This document shows positions 29,201 to 41,242 of a stretch of DNA of 64,000 bases, one piece after another (positions within the stretch are counted from its first letter, which is position 1; every line of letters begins with the position of its first letter). Location of the stretch: the NCBI RefSeq assembly GCF_004797125.1, contig NZ_CP038810.1, positions 62,001 to 126,000 of the forward strand, in the 5' to 3' direction. This DNA comes from Flavobacterium sangjuense. Lineage in GTDB: Bacteria > Bacteroidota > Bacteroidia > Flavobacteriales > Flavobacteriaceae. A program made the translations under genes and the position numbers. Below the pieces are notes generated by a model. It was given only the letters and a program-made list of their open reading frames with translations, ran no database searches and had not been told where the DNA came from.

Positions 29201-31872
29201 GTTATACCTGTAGTAACGCCATTCGTAAAATTAGTTCCTTTCAGACGTTTGGTGGCTGCTGTAAAATTGATGGTTCCGTTGTTAATAATGTCACCAACCA
29301 CTTCAACACAAATTCCATTACCGCCATTGTCATTCGTAATTCCGTTGATATTGAAAATCGACCCTGAAGAAACCGTTAAGTTCCCTGCCATTTTACGGAA
29401 AGCATTGGCACTATTATTCACATCTAAAGTAGTAGCAGTACCATTCCCTACCTGAACGTGATTTGGGTATCCTGCTCCACTAGTTGTACTCCATTCTAAA
29501 CTACGTCCATAATTTGTTACATTATAGATTAATGTGGAAGCAGGTCCATAGGTTGGCGCGTTAGTAGCAACAAACCCACCTGAGTTAAGCTGCAACGAAG
29601 TAACAATATTTGAAGCTGAACCAAAGTTCACACCTCCGGCCATAGTTACCGTCGGGAAATTAACGGTTCCTGAAACGACAGCCGTCCCTGCAAAAGCAAC
29701 CGGACCAGCAGTAGAAGTAAAATCACCATTTGTTGCAGTAATTGTTCCACCGGTTGATACGGTAAAGGTTTTTGAGTTAAGGTCAAATTTTCCTGCAGTC
29801 AATACTACAATTCCTGTAGTACAGGCATTAGTTAAAGTCACGACATTGTTAGGCGATGTACCTGTATTGTTGATAGACAAACTATTTACAGTAGCCGGTA
29901 AACCAGTTCCTGTTGTTTGATTAGCAGTTCCGTTGTAAACATAGTTAGCTCCTGTATTAAAATTTCTGGTTGTAGTTCTAATAGATCCTGTAGCTGTCGA
30001 CGAATAAATACCATCCGCATTTGCTGTTTTCAATGTAGCGCCACTTACAACCGTAAATATTCCTGCGCCCGTAATAAACGAAGTCCCCATGTCTACAGTA
30101 GAGCCTGAAGCAACTGTTAAATTCCCATTTGCACCTACAGTTATTGTACCCGTTCCTGTTGTGGTAATAGTTTGGGTACCGGTTCCGTTTAAGTTGATAG
30201 CTGTAACTGAAGCAGGAGAAAAACCTAACACTGCCCCATTTGCTACTGAAATATTACCTTTAATACTTGGAGCTGCAGTCATGTTTAAATTGAAAGTCCC
30301 TTGTGTTATTGTAAAGTTATCTATAGAAGTTGCAGTACCACCCGTTATTGATTGTGATCCATTCGCATCCCATTCAAAATTTGCATAAGTCCTTCCTGTA
30401 AATCCAGGAGCCTGGTTTACCGTTATTCTAAATAAACTTCCAGTTTGGAAAGTCACTTTTGAAGCTGGCTGACCTAAACCAAAAGGCGAAGATCCTGCAT
30501 TTTGTTCAAAGGTTGAACCGCTAGCAAAAACCACTAAATTGGCAGTACCTGTTGTTCCAAAAATTGCCCCAGTATTTCCTGTTGTTTGAGTAAATTTCGA
30601 ACCATTATTGAAAGTAAGTGAATTTGCATCTGTTGGCGATATGGTATTCACTGACGTTGAAAAAGTCATACTCCCACTAATACTTCCTGTCGCTCCTGTC
30701 ATCAAAGCTAAATTCAAAGCACTAGCACCATTCGCGTTCAAAGCACTTCCAGAAGCTACTGATAAATCGAAACCTGCAGCACCATTGGCAATGGTTAAGG
30801 TATTTGCACTTGCGGCCTGTAAATTCACTGCGGTATTTCCCGAAACACTTAAAGCTCCAATTTGTTCGGCTGGAATATTGGTAACTGTTGTTGTCGCACC
30901 GTTATTAAAAACCAAATTATCATAAGCTCCCGCTGTTCTTGTAGGCGTCCAGTTAGTTCCTGTAGCCCATGAAGCGGTTCCCGTTTGGTTCCACGTATAA
31001 GTTGGAGTAGTAGCACCTACAGTATAGGTATAGTTTGTTCCACCACCGGCTACGTTTTGTCCGGAAGCGTTGTATAAGTTTAATGTAAAATAATCAGCCT
31101 GTGCCACTGAAGGTGCAGTCGCTTGATTCGAAGAAAAAATATAATAAGAAATATTGGCACTTGGAGTGTTAAAAGCTCCAGGTATAGTAGCGGTTAACGA
31201 GGTTCCTGATGTACTAAACGGAATAATAGTAGAGTTGGCAAAACCATCATTGGAATAACGCAAGTATAAAGTCTCGTTCGTACTTAAAACAGCCGAAATG
31301 GTAGCCGTAACAACTACAGACTGACCTACTCCGACCGATGCTGCTAATGGACTCTGAGAAGCCGCTGTAATATCTTTAGGATTATACGTGGTAGACAATA
31401 CCGACATAAAATTGTTGGCAGTGGAGTTTCCTCCTACTATAAAAGTGTAATAAGAACCCGAAACTACTGCTGGTAAAGTACCTGTAGCTCCTCCTGAACT
31501 AGTATTGTAACGTGCTGAACTGGTAGCTGTTGCAGGATCGATATAGGTGTTGGTTGACAATTGCTGTGAAGCAGTATATGGCCTCCAGTTAGTTGTATAA
31601 TTCGCACTACCTGCAACTCCTGTAGCAAATTCCCATAATCTACCGGCAGTTCCAGCGGAAGTCGCATTAACCTTAACATATCGAACACCTCCTCCTCGGG
31701 TTACCAAATTATAGGTTGTGTAACTGCCATTTGCAACTGACGAACCTAAGACAGTTGGTTGAGCATAAGCTAAATCGCTCGCTAAAATACAGAAAAACAG
31801 ACAGGCAATTACTCCAAAAGAGCTCACAGAACGTTGCTTCAATGTTAAAAAAAGATGCGCAAAAATTTTCAT
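26209..31872 (-). CDS. Giant T9SS-exported surface protein (1887 aa)
   Basis: Secreted protein. The signal peptide is in about residues 1-38 (SDLAYAQ). An N-terminal domain of about 250 residues (NGSYTTYNLVTRGGGVRYVKV...) is not shared with the other two giant proteins. It is followed by an Ig-like stretch, then a WNQTGTASWATGTNWTPTRTAGAYDN segment of the type that precedes autotransporter-like beta helices. A long Thr/Ser/Asn/Gly-rich repeat region follows (about 300-1300). The C-terminal 500 residues carry the shared module (FDYTLWSTPV, GNPYPS, SRIWLNLSN) and the T9SS sorting signal (IKIFDIQGRLLQD...VVTKKVIR). The precise role is unknown. It has its own terminator and a long upstream gap, so it is monocistronic. 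Confidence 0.88.
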   Translation of the reverse strand: MKIFAHLFLTLKQRSVSSFGVIACLFFCILASDLAYAQPTVLGSSVANGSYTTYNLVTRGGGVRYVKVNATSAGTAGRLWEFATGVAGSANYTTNWRPYTASQQLSTNTYIDPATATSSARYNTSSGGATGTLPAVVSGSYYTFIVGGNSTANNFMSVLSTTYNPKDITAASQSPLAASVGVGQSVVVTATISAVLSTNETLYLRYSNDGFANSTIIPFSTSGTSLTATIPGAFNTPSANISYYIFSSNQATAPSVAQADYFTLNLYNASGQNVAGGGTNYTYTVGATTPTYTWNQTGTASWATGTNWTPTRTAGAYDNLVFNNGATTTVTNIPAEQIGALSVSGNTAVNLQAASANTLTIANGAAGFDLSVASGSALNANGASALNLALMTGATGSISGSMTFSTSVNTISPTDANSLTFNNGSKFTQTTGNTGAIFGTTGTANLVVFASGSTFEQNAGSSPFGLGQPASKVTFQTGSLFRITVNQAPGFTGRTYANFEWDANGSQSITGGTATSIDNFTITQGTFNLNMTAAPSIKGNISVANGAVLGFSPASVTAINLNGTGTQTITTTGTGTITVGANGNLTVASGSTVDMGTSFITGAGIFTVVSGATLKTANADGIYSSTATGSIRTTTRNFNTGANYVYNGTANQTTGTGLPATVNSLSINNTGTSPNNVVTLTNACTTGIVVLTAGKFDLNSKTFTVSTGGTITATNGDFTSTAGPVAFAGTAVVSGTVNFPTVTMAGGVNFGSASNIVTSLQLNSGGFVATNAPTYGPASTLIYNVTNYGRSLEWSTTSGAGYPNHVQVGNGTATTLDVNNSANAFRKMAGNLTVSSGSIFNINGITNDNGGNGICVEVVGDIINNGTINFTAATKRLKGTNFTNGVTTGITNLSSAVGGDLEVTGNFTDNNTFNANNRAVFFTGTGTQVVSDSASAPFNIDYIVSNKASGTIQLGVDLLTAGPNGGNAITLTGSSDVLDLNGKTLTLGVAGNSSTISGTGIFRGNSTSKMIINGTGAFGTVRFDQTTPGTSNLLSNFTLNRTSGSIVLGNDLNVSTDLTLTDGTIDLGSSNLTIGTAGTITVSGPSTTKMIIADGSGELRKLTTSNTQANFTFPIGDSTGSANNAQYTPVTTSASASSGATFTNAYIAAKVNDSKILSNNSQTNYLTRFWTVRQSGITAAPFTTTITGTYITGSSFDLNGGSGTDALISSAQLSGSFNQTNNPWIKYSALNAGTLTATGATLADGVDSVFTGITGANPTGTITGGGVSLCPGTANVNLGVTSVTGDSTIVYSWSPSTFLSSTTISNPVVVSPTSTVTYTLTIRDGNGISTTANTTITASTTTTTNGGVNWSDGTPSSTKAAIFDGSNASINTNFQACTLRLTNSAIVTVASNANVTLSGAITVDSGSTFTLHNNANLLQGGTANANTGNIKVERNTSELYRFDYTLWSTPVTGQELYAFSPYTASNRFYTYDTANDYYTAVSFGTFSGQVNGVGGTEANHVPFTTGKGYLIRVRYDWPTYVNPSTGTQWMGTFEGVPNNGNYTVGLSTDLNGYNAVGNPYPSAIDIATFLSNNSGVIDPKLWFWRRRNLSGAPAYITYTNGTFNNGPNNSLSPLDPQPADLIQSGQGFFVKANTAGALQFNNDQRVIGNGTFFKDSNVTDTIDVSRIWLNLSNTEGVIGSMALGYKTGATNGLDEDFDGEFINDSATSFALNSLVDATELSVQHRALPFDTVDVVPLSFKTNATGTYNISINAVDGLFADNMQPIYLKDDLTATYHDLNTGAYSFASEAGTFNDRFEIVYALPLGVDNPSFTPNAVVIYPQNNDLVVNSGNIIMSSIKIFDIQGRLLQDIKDINSSQTKISAGLSNEVLLVQITSDDGIVVTKKVIR

Positions 31873-32187
31873 AAATCGAGTGGTATTAAAATCTATTTTA
31901 ATTTATAATTTGGTCAATAATAGCGTTTCAAATAATCGCAAAAAAAAGAACCTGAAAAACTTTTTTTCCAAGTTCATATTCATCCGAAATCGATTTAGGG
32001 GCGATAAAACTACAATAATATCCGTTAAAACAACATTTTAAGCCAATTATTTCTACGCAAACGTTTTCGCTGTAATATTAAACCTAAATCTCTTTTATAA
32101 CTGTCATAGAATATAATACCCTAAAGCATAAAAAACAAAAATTAAAGCCAATAAAAAGCAGAAAACCAAGTTGTTAAATTCAAAAAA
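31873..32187. other. AT-rich intergenic region upstream of the 1887-aa T9SS gene
   Basis: No ORF, RNA gene or operator-like repeat is visible. The nearest promoter-like sequence is a one-mismatch -7 box, TATTATTG (minus strand, 31915-31922), with TTTG at 31939-31942. This is weak. Confidence 0.5.
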
Positions 32188-32225
32188 AAAACGGCTTCAT
32201 CCAAAATTTCGGAAGAAGCCGTTTT
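32188..32225 (-). terminator. Rho-independent terminator after the DUF3467 gene
   Basis: A perfect 11-bp stem (32188-32198 with 32215-32225), flanked by an A10 run that gives a T run on the minus strand. It marks the end of the rpoBC transcription unit. Confidence 0.88.
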
Positions 32226-32246
32226 GTTTTTAACAATTTTATCAAT

Positions 32247-32558
32247 TTATGCCTGACCCGCAGTACCAAAATTCAAAGGAATTTGTGGTTGCTCTGTGTC
32301 TTTGATTTCCCCATTAACTTGTTCATATCGATGAATATTTTCACCCAATGCCTTCAGAAACCTTTTTGCATGTTGTGGCGTTAACACTATTCTTGATTTT
32401 ACTTTTGCTTTTGGCACACCCGGCATAATCGTTACAAAATCAATAACAAACTCAGAAGCTGAGTGATTGATAATGGCCAAATTGGAATAAATTCCTTCGG
32501 CTGTTTTTTCATCCAATTCTATATTGATTTGCCCTTGTTGTTGATTATTATCGCTCAT
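32247..32558 (-). CDS. DUF3467 family protein (103 aa)
   Basis: Small soluble protein matching the DUF3467 family: NIELDEKTAEGIYSNLAIINHSASEFVIDF, then MPGVPKAKVKSRIVLTPQHAKRFLKALGENI. The family function is not known to me. It lies directly downstream of rpoC, a placement I recall as common in Bacteroidota. A terminator-like hairpin (32609-32645) stands between rpoC and this gene. I see no -7 box in the 112 nt upstream, so it probably depends on read-through from rpoC. Confidence 0.85.
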   Translation of the reverse strand: MSDNNQQQGQINIELDEKTAEGIYSNLAIINHSASEFVIDFVTIMPGVPKAKVKSRIVLTPQHAKRFLKALGENIHRYEQVNGEIKDTEQPQIPLNFGTAGQA

Positions 32559-32608
32559 TGATATTAGATTTTAAATATTTAGCTATATTTTGTTACTCAT
32601 AGTATTTA

Positions 32609-32645
32609 AAAAGCCACTAATTTAAAATTTAAAATAGTGGCTTTT
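32609..32645 (-). terminator. Terminator-like hairpin between rpoC and the DUF3467 gene
   Basis: An 11-bp stem (32609-32619 with 32635-32645) and a 15-nt AT loop. The minus-strand T run is short (TTTTTAAAT), so termination may be partial. Confidence 0.7.
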
Positions 32646-32670
32646 ATTTATTTAACTATTAATCTACTGA

Positions 32671-35600
32671 TTAATAAATGTACTCTTCTTTACTAGCCAT
32701 AATCTCGTTATAGTCTTCTTTAGAACCTACAATAGTATGATCGTAATCTCTCATACCTGTACCTGCAGGAATTCTATGTCCAACGATAACATTTTCTTTA
32801 AGACCTTCAAGCGTATCTACTTTACCAGCAACTGCTGCTTCGTTTAATACTTTTGTAGTCTCTTGGAACGATGCCGCAGAGATAAATGATTTAGTTTGTA
32901 ACGATGCTCTGGTAATACCTTGTAACACCGGAGTTGCAGTAGCCGTAATTACATCACGAGCAACAACCTGATTTTTATCATTACGTTTCAATAAAGAATT
33001 TTCATCACGCAATTCACGTGGAGAAACAATCTGACCTGGTTTTAACACTTCCGAATCACCTGCATCTTCTACCACTTTCATTCCGTACAATTTATCATTC
33101 TCAACTAAGAAATCAGCTGTATGGATTAATTGCTCTTCAAGGAATAAAGTATCTCCCGGATCTTCCACTCTTACTTTACGCATCATCTGACGGATAACAA
33201 CTTCAAAGTGTTTGTCATTGATTTTTACCCCTTGTAAACGGTATACTTCTTGAATTTCATTAACCAAATACTGTTGAACAGCTGATGGTCCTTGAATTCT
33301 CAAGATATCTTCCGGTGTAATAGCTCCGTCTGATAAAGGCACACCCGCTTTTACGAAGTCATTCTCCTGAACCAGGATTTGACTTGATAATTTCACTAAG
33401 TATTTCTTAACCTCACCAAATTTAGATTCGATTACAATCTCACGGTTACCTCTTTTGATTTTTCCAAAAGAAACTACACCATCGATTTCAGAAACTACCG
33501 CTGGGTTTGAAGGATTACGAGCTTCTAATAACTCGGTAATTCTTGGTAAACCTCCTGTGATATCTCCCGCTTTTGAAGAACGACGAGGAATTTTCACAAG
33601 GATTTTACCTGCTTTAATTTTCTCTCCATCTTCAACCATAAGGTGAGCTCCAACTGGTAAGTTATAAGAACGGATTAATTCTCCGTCTTTACCGTAAACC
33701 AATAAGGTTGGGATTAATTTTTTATTTCTTCCTTCCGAAATTACTTTTTCCTGGAAACCTGTTTGCTCATCGATTTCAACTTGGAATGATTGTCCTTGCT
33801 CTAAATCTTCGTAAGCAATTTTTCCTGTAAATTCAGAAACGATTACACCATTATATGGATCCCATTTACAAATAGTAGCTCCTTTTTCAACAGTATCACC
33901 ATCTTTTACATTGATAACAGAACCATAAGGAATGTTATGCGTACTCAATAAGATACCTGTTTTAGCATCAATTAATTTCAATTCAGTTGAACGAGAAACT
34001 ACGATGTCAACTTTTTCTCCGTCTGCATCTTCTCCAACAACCGTTTTCAAATCTTCGATTTCAAGTCTTCCTCCAAATCTTGCTACAATAGTAGATTCTT
34101 CTGAAACTCCACCCGCAACTCCACCAACGTGGAATGTACGAAGTGTCAACTGTGTACCCGGCTCTCCAATTGACTGTGCGGCAATTACACCTACAGCTTC
34201 ACCTTTTTGAGTCATTTTACCTGTTGCCAAGTTTCTTCCGTAACATTTAGCACAAATACCTTTTTTAGCTTCACAAGTTAAAGGCGAACGAACATCTACT
34301 CTTTCGATAGGTGATTCTTCAATAGCTTTAACAATAGCTTCGGTAATTTGCTCACCAGAGTGAACTAATATTTCGTTATTCAATGGATTGATTACATCTT
34401 GCAATGCAACACGTCCAAGGATTCTTTCTCCTAAAGTTTCAACGATTTCTTCGTTTTTCTTCAAGGCAGAAACATCAATTCCTCTTAACGTACCACAATC
34501 TACAGAGTTTACAATTACGTCTTGAGAAACGTCATGTAATCTACGAGTCAAATAACCAGCATCAGCTGTTTTCAAAGCGGTATCCGCTAATCCTTTACGA
34601 GCACCGTGCGTAGAGATAAAGTATTCTAAGATAGAAAGACCTTCCTTAAAGTTAGAAAGAATCGGGTTTTCAATAATTTCTCCACCACCAGCAGTTGATT
34701 TTTTTGGCTTAGCCATCAAACCACGCATACCGGTTAACTGACGGATTTGTTCTTTAGAACCCCTTGCTCCAGAGTCAAGCATCATATACACTGAGTTGAA
34801 ACCTTGTTGGTCTTCTCTAATGTTTTTCATTGCTAACTCAGTCAATTGAGCATTTGCAGAAGTCCAAATATCAATAACCTGGTTGTAACGTTCGTTATTG
34901 GTAATAAGACCCATGTTATAGTTCATAGAAATTCCTTCAACCTGAACACGTGCATCAGCAATCAATTGTGTTTTTTGCTCCGGAATTCTAATATCACCTA
35001 ATGAGAATGACAAACCACCTTTGAAAGCGAATTTGTATCCCATATCTTTCATTTCATCAAGGAAAGCTGCCGTTGTAGGAACATCAGTTACTGCAAGGAT
35101 TTTTCCGATAATGTCACGTAAAGATTTTTTAGTCAATACTTCATTGATATATCCTGCTGCAGCTGGTACTACTTCGTTAAATAATACTCTACCCGCAGTA
35201 GTTTGGATGATTTTGTATACTAATTCTCCATTCTCATTAAAATCTTTAGCTCTGATTTTAACACGAGCGTTCAATTCTAATTTTCCTTCATTCAAAGCAA
35301 TGTTTACTTCTTCAGCAGAATAGAATGTCAAACCTTCACCTAAAATTTTCATTTCAGGAGTAGTCAATCTTTCTTTGGTCATATAATAAAGACCCAAAAC
35401 CATGTCCTGAGATGGAACCGTAATTGGCGCACCATTCGCAGGGTTAAGGATATTATGAGAAGCCAACATTAACAACTGACACTCAAGAATAGCTTCTGGT
35501 CCAAGTGGCAAGTGAACCGCCATCTGGTCACCATCAAAATCCGCGTTAAAAGCCGTACATACTAATGGGTGCAATTGGATTGCTTTTCCTTCAATAAGTT

Positions 35601-36984
35601 TTGGCTGGAACGCCTGGATTCCTAATCTGTGCAAAGTAGGAGCACGGTTAAGCATTACAGGATGTCCTTTGATTACATTTTCAAGGATATCCCAAACTAC
35701 AGGCTCTTTTTTGTCAATGATTTTCTTAGCAGACTTAACTGTTTTAACGATTCCTCTTTCGATTAATTTACGAATAACGAATGGTTTGTATAGTTCAGCA
35801 GCCATATCTTTTGGCAAACCACATTCGAACAATTTCATTTCAGGTCCAACAACAATTACCGAACGAGCAGAATAATCCACACGTTTTCCTAATAAGTTTT
35901 GACGGAAACGACCTTGTTTTCCTTTCAATGAATCAGAAAGAGATTTTAATGGTCTGTTTGATTCTGTTTTAACTGCAGAAGCTTTACGTGTGTTGTCAAA
36001 TAATGAATCTACTGATTCCTGCAACATACGTTTTTCGTTTCTCAAGATAACTTCAGGAGCTTTAATCTCCATAAGTCTTTTCAAACGATTGTTACGGATG
36101 ATAACTCTTCTGTACAAATCATTCAAATCTGAAGTCGCGAAACGACCACCATCAAGCGGCACCAACGGACGTAATTCTGGCGGGATAACAGGAACAACCT
36201 TCATAATCATCCATTCAGGACGATTTTCTCTGTTGTTATTTGAATCACGGAATGACTCAACTACCTGTAATCTTTTTAATGCTTCAGTTTTTCTTTGCTT
36301 AGAAGTTTCATTGTTAGCAGCGTGACGCAATTCGTATGACAATTCATTTAAATCGGTTCTTGCTAATAAGTCCATAATACATTCAGCTCCCATTTTGGCA
36401 ACGAATTTATTTGGATCAAAATCATCTAAATATTGATTTTCCTGTGGAAGAGAATCAAGAATGTTCAAGTATTCTTCTTCTGTTAAGAAATCTAATCTTT
36501 GTAATGGTTCGCCTTCTGCATTAGTGGCAATACCAGCTTGGATTACTACATATCTTTCGTAGTAGATAATCATATCTAATTTCTTAGATGGCAAACCAAG
36601 AATGTATCCAATTTTGTTTGGTAACGAACGGAAGTACCAGATATGAGCGATTGGCACAACAAGATTGATGTGTCCAACTCTGTCTCTACGTACTTTTTTC
36701 TCAGTAACTTCAACACCACAACGGTCACAAACAATTCCTTTATAACGGATTCTTTTGTATTTTCCACAAGCACATTCAAAATCCTTTACAGGACCAAAAA
36801 TTCTTTCGCAGAAAAGACCATCACGTTCTGGTTTGTGAGTTCTATAATTGATTGTTTCCGGTTTCAGAACCTCACCTCTTGACTCCGCCAAGATAGATTC
36901 CGGAGATGCTAATCCAATTGAAATTCTGTCAAATCTCTTGATTGTGTTTTTAGGATCTCTACTATTATTTCTATTATTCATCAT
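32671..36984 (-). CDS. rpoC: DNA-directed RNA polymerase subunit beta'
   Basis: 1437 aa, the usual Bacteroidota length. It forms the catalytic clamp side of RNA polymerase. Visible hallmarks are the N-terminal zinc-binding CACGKYKR...CDRCGVEV, the Mg-binding NADFDGDQM, the second zinc site C-x6-CAKC, and LRTFHVGG. The start [13 protein letters not shown] could be either of two Met codons. It lies 258 nt downstream of rpoB on the same strand; the gap holds two hairpins but no clear promoter, so cotranscription with possible attenuation is likely. Confidence 0.99.
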   Translation of the reverse strand: MMNNRNNSRDPKNTIKRFDRISIGLASPESILAESRGEVLKPETINYRTHKPERDGLFCERIFGPVKDFECACGKYKRIRYKGIVCDRCGVEVTEKKVRRDRVGHINLVVPIAHIWYFRSLPNKIGYILGLPSKKLDMIIYYERYVVIQAGIATNAEGEPLQRLDFLTEEEYLNILDSLPQENQYLDDFDPNKFVAKMGAECIMDLLARTDLNELSYELRHAANNETSKQRKTEALKRLQVVESFRDSNNNRENRPEWMIMKVVPVIPPELRPLVPLDGGRFATSDLNDLYRRVIIRNNRLKRLMEIKAPEVILRNEKRMLQESVDSLFDNTRKASAVKTESNRPLKSLSDSLKGKQGRFRQNLLGKRVDYSARSVIVVGPEMKLFECGLPKDMAAELYKPFVIRKLIERGIVKTVKSAKKIIDKKEPVVWDILENVIKGHPVMLNRAPTLHRLGIQAFQPKLIEGKAIQLHPLVCTAFNADFDGDQMAVHLPLGPEAILECQLLMLASHNILNPANGAPITVPSQDMVLGLYYMTKERLTTPEMKILGEGLTFYSAEEVNIALNEGKLELNARVKIRAKDFNENGELVYKIIQTTAGRVLFNEVVPAAAGYINEVLTKKSLRDIIGKILAVTDVPTTAAFLDEMKDMGYKFAFKGGLSFSLGDIRIPEQKTQLIADARVQVEGISMNYNMGLITNNERYNQVIDIWTSANAQLTELAMKNIREDQQGFNSVYMMLDSGARGSKEQIRQLTGMRGLMAKPKKSTAGGGEIIENPILSNFKEGLSILEYFISTHGARKGLADTALKTADAGYLTRRLHDVSQDVIVNSVDCGTLRGIDVSALKKNEEIVETLGERILGRVALQDVINPLNNEILVHSGEQITEAIVKAIEESPIERVDVRSPLTCEAKKGICAKCYGRNLATGKMTQKGEAVGVIAAQSIGEPGTQLTLRTFHVGGVAGGVSEESTIVARFGGRLEIEDLKTVVGEDADGEKVDIVVSRSTELKLIDAKTGILLSTHNIPYGSVINVKDGDTVEKGATICKWDPYNGVIVSEFTGKIAYEDLEQGQSFQVEIDEQTGFQEKVISEGRNKKLIPTLLVYGKDGELIRSYNLPVGAHLMVEDGEKIKAGKILVKIPRRSSKAGDITGGLPRITELLEARNPSNPAVVSEIDGVVSFGKIKRGNREIVIESKFGEVKKYLVKLSSQILVQENDFVKAGVPLSDGAITPEDILRIQGPSAVQQYLVNEIQEVYRLQGVKINDKHFEVVIRQMMRKVRVEDPGDTLFLEEQLIHTADFLVENDKLYGMKVVEDAGDSEVLKPGQIVSPRELRDENSLLKRNDKNQVVARDVITATATPVLQGITRASLQTKSFISAASFQETTKVLNEAAVAGKVDTLEGLKENVIVGHRIPAGTGMRDYDHTIVGSKEDYNEIMASKEEYIY

Positions 36985-37184
36985 AGTTTTTACTATTGAT
37001 TTATTTGCAATTAAAATTGAATTTTAGATTTATGATTTTCCTCTCAAAAAGAGAGTATTTCATTCAGCTACTACCTCGAATTACTTCTCTAAACCTCAAG
37101 CCTCTTTCATCTTGAAGTGCTAGTTATAAAAACCAAAAGGTTTAATAAAAAATCGGAACGGTTTACGGGTATAAATCTTTAAAA

Positions 37185-37230
37185 ACTTATTAATAAATAA
37201 GTATTCAGCCTCAAATAAATTAAGGCTGAA
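37185..37230 (-). other. Two stem-loops in the rpoB-rpoC gap
   Basis: Just after the rpoB stop there is an 8-bp stem (37204-37211 with 37223-37230), then a 7-bp AT stem (37185-37191 with 37196-37202). Neither has a strong T run, so they look like mRNA processing or stability elements more than terminators. The rest of 36985-37242 shows a short CTCTC/GAGAG hairpin near 37045 and nothing else. Confidence 0.5.
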
Positions 37231-37242
37231 CACCGATTCCCT

Positions 37243-40200
37243 TTATTCTTCTAATCTGATGTCTAATCCAAGACCTTTCAATTCATGCATCAATACATTG
37301 AATGATTCTGGCAATCCTGGTTCCGGCATAGTTTCTCCCTTAACGATAGCTTCGTAAGTTTTAGCTCTACCAATAACGTCATCCGATTTAACAGTCAAAA
37401 TTTCTCTAAGCGTACTTGATGCTCCATAAGCTTCAAGTGCCCAAACCTCCATTTCTCCAAAACGCTGACCTCCAAATTGAGCTTTACCACCCAATGGTTG
37501 TTGTGTAATAAGAGAGTATGGACCAATAGAACGTGCGTGCATTTTATCATCAACCATATGTCCAAGTTTCAACATATAGATAACTCCGACAGTTGCTGCC
37601 TGATGAAAACGCTCTCCGGTACCACCATCATACAAATATGTATGACCAAAACGTGGAATTCCGGCTTCATCAGTCAATTCATTGATTTGATCTAAAGTTG
37701 CTCCGTCAAAAATTGGTGTAGCAAATTTTCTACCCAAGTTCATTCCAGCCCAACCAAGAACCGTTTCATAAATCTGTCCGATGTTCATACGAGAAGGCAC
37801 ACCAAGTGGATTCAATACGATATCAACCGGCGTTCCGTCTTCAAGGAATGGCATATCTTCATGACGAACGATACGAGCTACAATACCTTTGTTTCCGTGA
37901 CGTCCAGCCATTTTATCACCCACTTTCAGTTTACGTTTCTTAGCGATGTAAACTTTAGCAAGTTTCAAGATACCGGCAGGTAATTCATCTCCAACAGTGA
38001 TGGTAAATTTCTCTCTTCTTAAAGCACCTTGTAAATCGTTTAATTTGATTTTGTAGTTGTGAATTAAGTCGTTTACTAACGTATTTGACTCTTCATCTGC
38101 AACCCATTGTCCTTTTGTTAAGTGAGCGAAATCTTCAACAGCGTGTAACATTTTAAGAGTGTATTTTTTACCTTTTGGTAAAACTTCTTCTCCTAAATCG
38201 TTCATTACACCTTGTGATGTTTTTCCGTTTACGATAGTGAAAAGTTTCTCTACTAATTTGTCTTTTAAATCAACAAATTTGGTTTCGAATTCCATTTCTA
38301 AAGATGTCAAATCATCTTTATCCTTGGTTCTTTTCTTTTTATCTTTTACTGCTCTTGCGAATAATTTTTTATCTAAAACTACACCGTGCAATGATGGAGA
38401 AGCTTTTAATGAAGCATCTTTTACGTCACCAGCTTTATCACCAAAGATAGCTCTTAAAAGTTTTTCTTCCGGAGTTGGATCTGATTCTCCTTTTGGTGTA
38501 ATTTTTCCGATTAGGATGTCGCCAGGTTTAACTTCGGCACCAATTCTAATCATTCCGTTTTCATCTAAATCTTTAGTTGCTTCTTCAGAAACGTTAGGAA
38601 TATCATTAGTTAACTCTTCGTTACCTAATTTAGTATCTCTAACTTCCAAAGAATAATCATCAACGTGGATAGAAGTGAAAATATCATCACGAACTACTTT
38701 TTCAGAAATCACAATCGCATCCTCGAAGTTATACCCTTTCCAAGGCATAAAGGCAACTTTAAGGTTTCTACCTAAAGCTAACTCTCCATTTTGCGTTGCA
38801 TATCCTTCACAAAGTACTTGACCTAATTTAACTCTGTCACCTTTTCTAACGATAGGTTTCAAGTTGATAGATGTACTTTGATTCGTTTTTCTGAATTTGA
38901 TTAATTGGTATGTTTTTTCATCTGGGTCAAAACTTACCATTCTTTCCGCTTCAGTTCTGTCATACTTGATAGTAATCATATTAGCATCAACGTATTCTAC
39001 AGTTCCTTCTCCTTCAGCATTAATCAATACTCTTGAATCAGAAGCTACTTGTTGCTCTAAACCGGTTCCAACGATTGGTGCTTCAGGACGTAACAATGGC
39101 ACAGCCTGACGCATCATGTTTGATCCCATCAACGCACGGTTCGCATCATCATGCTCCAAGAAAGGAATCAATGAAGCCGAAATCGATGCAATTTGATTAG
39201 GCGCAACGTCTGTATAGTGAACTTGATTTGGATCAACTACCGGGAAATCACCTTCTTCACGGGCAATAACTTTATCAGCAGTAATTTTTCCTTTAGCATC
39301 CATTTCGATGTTTGCCTGAGCAATCATTTTTCCTTCTTCTTCTTCAGCGCTTAAGTAAATTGGCTCAGCATTTAAATCAACTACACCATTTTTAACTTCA
39401 CGATAAGGAGTTTCAATGAATCCCATTCCGTTAACTTTAGCGTAAACACCAAGTGACGAAATAAGTCCAATGTTTGGTCCCTCAGGAGTTTCAATTGGGC
39501 AAAGTCTTCCGTAGTGCGTATAGTGAACGTCACGTACCTCAAATCCTGCTCTTTCTCTTGAAAGTCCACCTGGTCCAAGTGCTGATAATCTTCTTTTGTG
39601 CGTAATCTCAGCTAGTGGATTCGTTTGATCCATGAATTGAGATAACTGGTTCGTTCCAAAGAAAGAGTTGATAACTGATGATAATGTTTTAGCATTAATC
39701 AAATCGATTGGTGTAAACACCTCGTTATCTCTAACGTTCATTCTCTCACGGATAGTACGAGCCATACGCGCTAAACCAACACCGAATTGTTGTGACAATT
39801 GTTCTCCAACTGTTCTAACACGACGGTTTGATAAGTGATCGATATCATCAATATCTGCTTTCGCATTAATTAACTCAATCAAATATTTTACAATGGTGAT
39901 GATATCTTCTTTGGTAAGCACTTGCTTTTCCATTGGGATATCCAAACCAAGTTTCTTGTTCATTCTGTAACGACCAACTTCACCTAAGTTATAACGTTGG
40001 TCAGAGAAGAACAATTTATCTATAATACCACGAGCAGTTTCTTCATCAGGCGGTTCTGCATTACGCAATTGTCTGTAGATATGCTCAACGGCTTCTTTTT
40101 CAGAGTTTGTTGGATCTTTTTGTAACGTGTTATGGATGATTGCATAATCGCCTTGATTAGCATCTTCTTTATGTAACAAAATAGATTTAACGTTAGAATC

Positions 40201-41058
40201 GATGATTTCTTCCACATTATCTTTATCGATAATGGTATCTCTATCAAGGATAATTTCGTTACGCTCGATAGAAACTACTTCTCCTGAATCTTCATCCACG
40301 AAATCTTCGTGCCAAGTATTCAATACTCTCGCAGCTAACTTTCTACCAATATATTTTTTAAGTCCTGTTTTAGAAACTTTAATTTCCTCAGCAAGGTCGA
40401 AAATCTCAAGGATATCCTTATCTCTTTCGAAACCGATTGCACGGAATAAAGTCGTTACAGGTAATTTTTTCTTTCTATCAATGTACGCATACATTACGCT
40501 GTTGATATCCGTAGCAAATTCAATCCAAGATCCTTTAAAAGGAATTACTCTTGCTGAATATAACTTCGTACCATTGGCATGGAAACTTTGACCAAAGAAA
40601 ACTCCAGGTGAACGGTGTAATTGAGAAACTACTACACGCTCAGCACCATTGATTACAAAAGTACCGCTTGGCGTCATGTAAGGAATAGTTCCTAAATAAA
40701 CATCCTGTACGATAGTTTCAAAATCCTCGTGTTCCGGATCTGTACAATAAAGTTTTAGACGTGCTTTCAAAGGCACACTATATGTTAAACCTCTTTCGAT
40801 ACACTCTTGAATTGTGTAACGTGGTGGGTCAACAAAATAATCTAGAAATTCCAATACAAATTGGTTTCTTGTATCAGTAATTGGAAAGTTTTCCATGAAG
40901 GTGTTGTATAACCCTTCGTTGCCTCTTTCGTCTGATTTCGTTTCCAATTGGAAGAAATCTTGAAAAGATTTTACCTGAACATCCAGAAAATCCGGATACT
41001 GTGGTATGTTTTTAGTAGAGGCAAAATTCAATCTTTCGGTCTGATTTGTTATCATCAA
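37243..41058 (-). CDS. rpoB: DNA-directed RNA polymerase subunit beta
   Basis: 1271 aa, normal for the class. The rifampicin-pocket region reads [20 protein letters not shown] with the Asp, His and Ser residues of sensitive enzymes in place. Other marks are [12 protein letters not shown] (active site) and the C-terminal [25 protein letters not shown] motif. The start is one of two adjacent Met codons. It follows rplL by 245 nt, with the strong hairpin at 41243-41281 in between, as expected for independent tuning of polymerase and L12 levels. Confidence 0.99.
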   Translation of the reverse strand: MMITNQTERLNFASTKNIPQYPDFLDVQVKSFQDFFQLETKSDERGNEGLYNTFMENFPITDTRNQFVLEFLDYFVDPPRYTIQECIERGLTYSVPLKARLKLYCTDPEHEDFETIVQDVYLGTIPYMTPSGTFVINGAERVVVSQLHRSPGVFFGQSFHANGTKLYSARVIPFKGSWIEFATDINSVMYAYIDRKKKLPVTTLFRAIGFERDKDILEIFDLAEEIKVSKTGLKKYIGRKLAARVLNTWHEDFVDEDSGEVVSIERNEIILDRDTIIDKDNVEEIIDSNVKSILLHKEDANQGDYAIIHNTLQKDPTNSEKEAVEHIYRQLRNAEPPDEETARGIIDKLFFSDQRYNLGEVGRYRMNKKLGLDIPMEKQVLTKEDIITIVKYLIELINAKADIDDIDHLSNRRVRTVGEQLSQQFGVGLARMARTIRERMNVRDNEVFTPIDLINAKTLSSVINSFFGTNQLSQFMDQTNPLAEITHKRRLSALGPGGLSRERAGFEVRDVHYTHYGRLCPIETPEGPNIGLISSLGVYAKVNGMGFIETPYREVKNGVVDLNAEPIYLSAEEEEGKMIAQANIEMDAKGKITADKVIAREEGDFPVVDPNQVHYTDVAPNQIASISASLIPFLEHDDANRALMGSNMMRQAVPLLRPEAPIVGTGLEQQVASDSRVLINAEGEGTVEYVDANMITIKYDRTEAERMVSFDPDEKTYQLIKFRKTNQSTSINLKPIVRKGDRVKLGQVLCEGYATQNGELALGRNLKVAFMPWKGYNFEDAIVISEKVVRDDIFTSIHVDDYSLEVRDTKLGNEELTNDIPNVSEEATKDLDENGMIRIGAEVKPGDILIGKITPKGESDPTPEEKLLRAIFGDKAGDVKDASLKASPSLHGVVLDKKLFARAVKDKKKRTKDKDDLTSLEMEFETKFVDLKDKLVEKLFTIVNGKTSQGVMNDLGEEVLPKGKKYTLKMLHAVEDFAHLTKGQWVADEESNTLVNDLIHNYKIKLNDLQGALRREKFTITVGDELPAGILKLAKVYIAKKRKLKVGDKMAGRHGNKGIVARIVRHEDMPFLEDGTPVDIVLNPLGVPSRMNIGQIYETVLGWAGMNLGRKFATPIFDGATLDQINELTDEAGIPRFGHTYLYDGGTGERFHQAATVGVIYMLKLGHMVDDKMHARSIGPYSLITQQPLGGKAQFGGQRFGEMEVWALEAYGASSTLREILTVKSDDVIGRAKTYEAIVKGETMPEPGLPESFNVLMHELKGLGLDIRLEE

Positions 41059-41242
41059 TTGACAAAATTTTGATTAAAAAAAAGTAATTTTTTGTGTAAA
41101 AACACGGATCAATCCATACTTTCTTTTTGTAATCGATACATCTTTAAAATGAACCAAGTTCGCTCAATTTTTTTCTTCGTTATCGATCAAAAATTTTTCG
41201 TATTACTAATAAAACTGGATATAATTTTATTATACGAAAAAT

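Noticed and set aside
31915..31942. Promoter of the 1887-aa T9SS gene
   Set aside because: The -7 box has a mismatch (TATTATTG) and the spacer is 16 nt; too weak to call.
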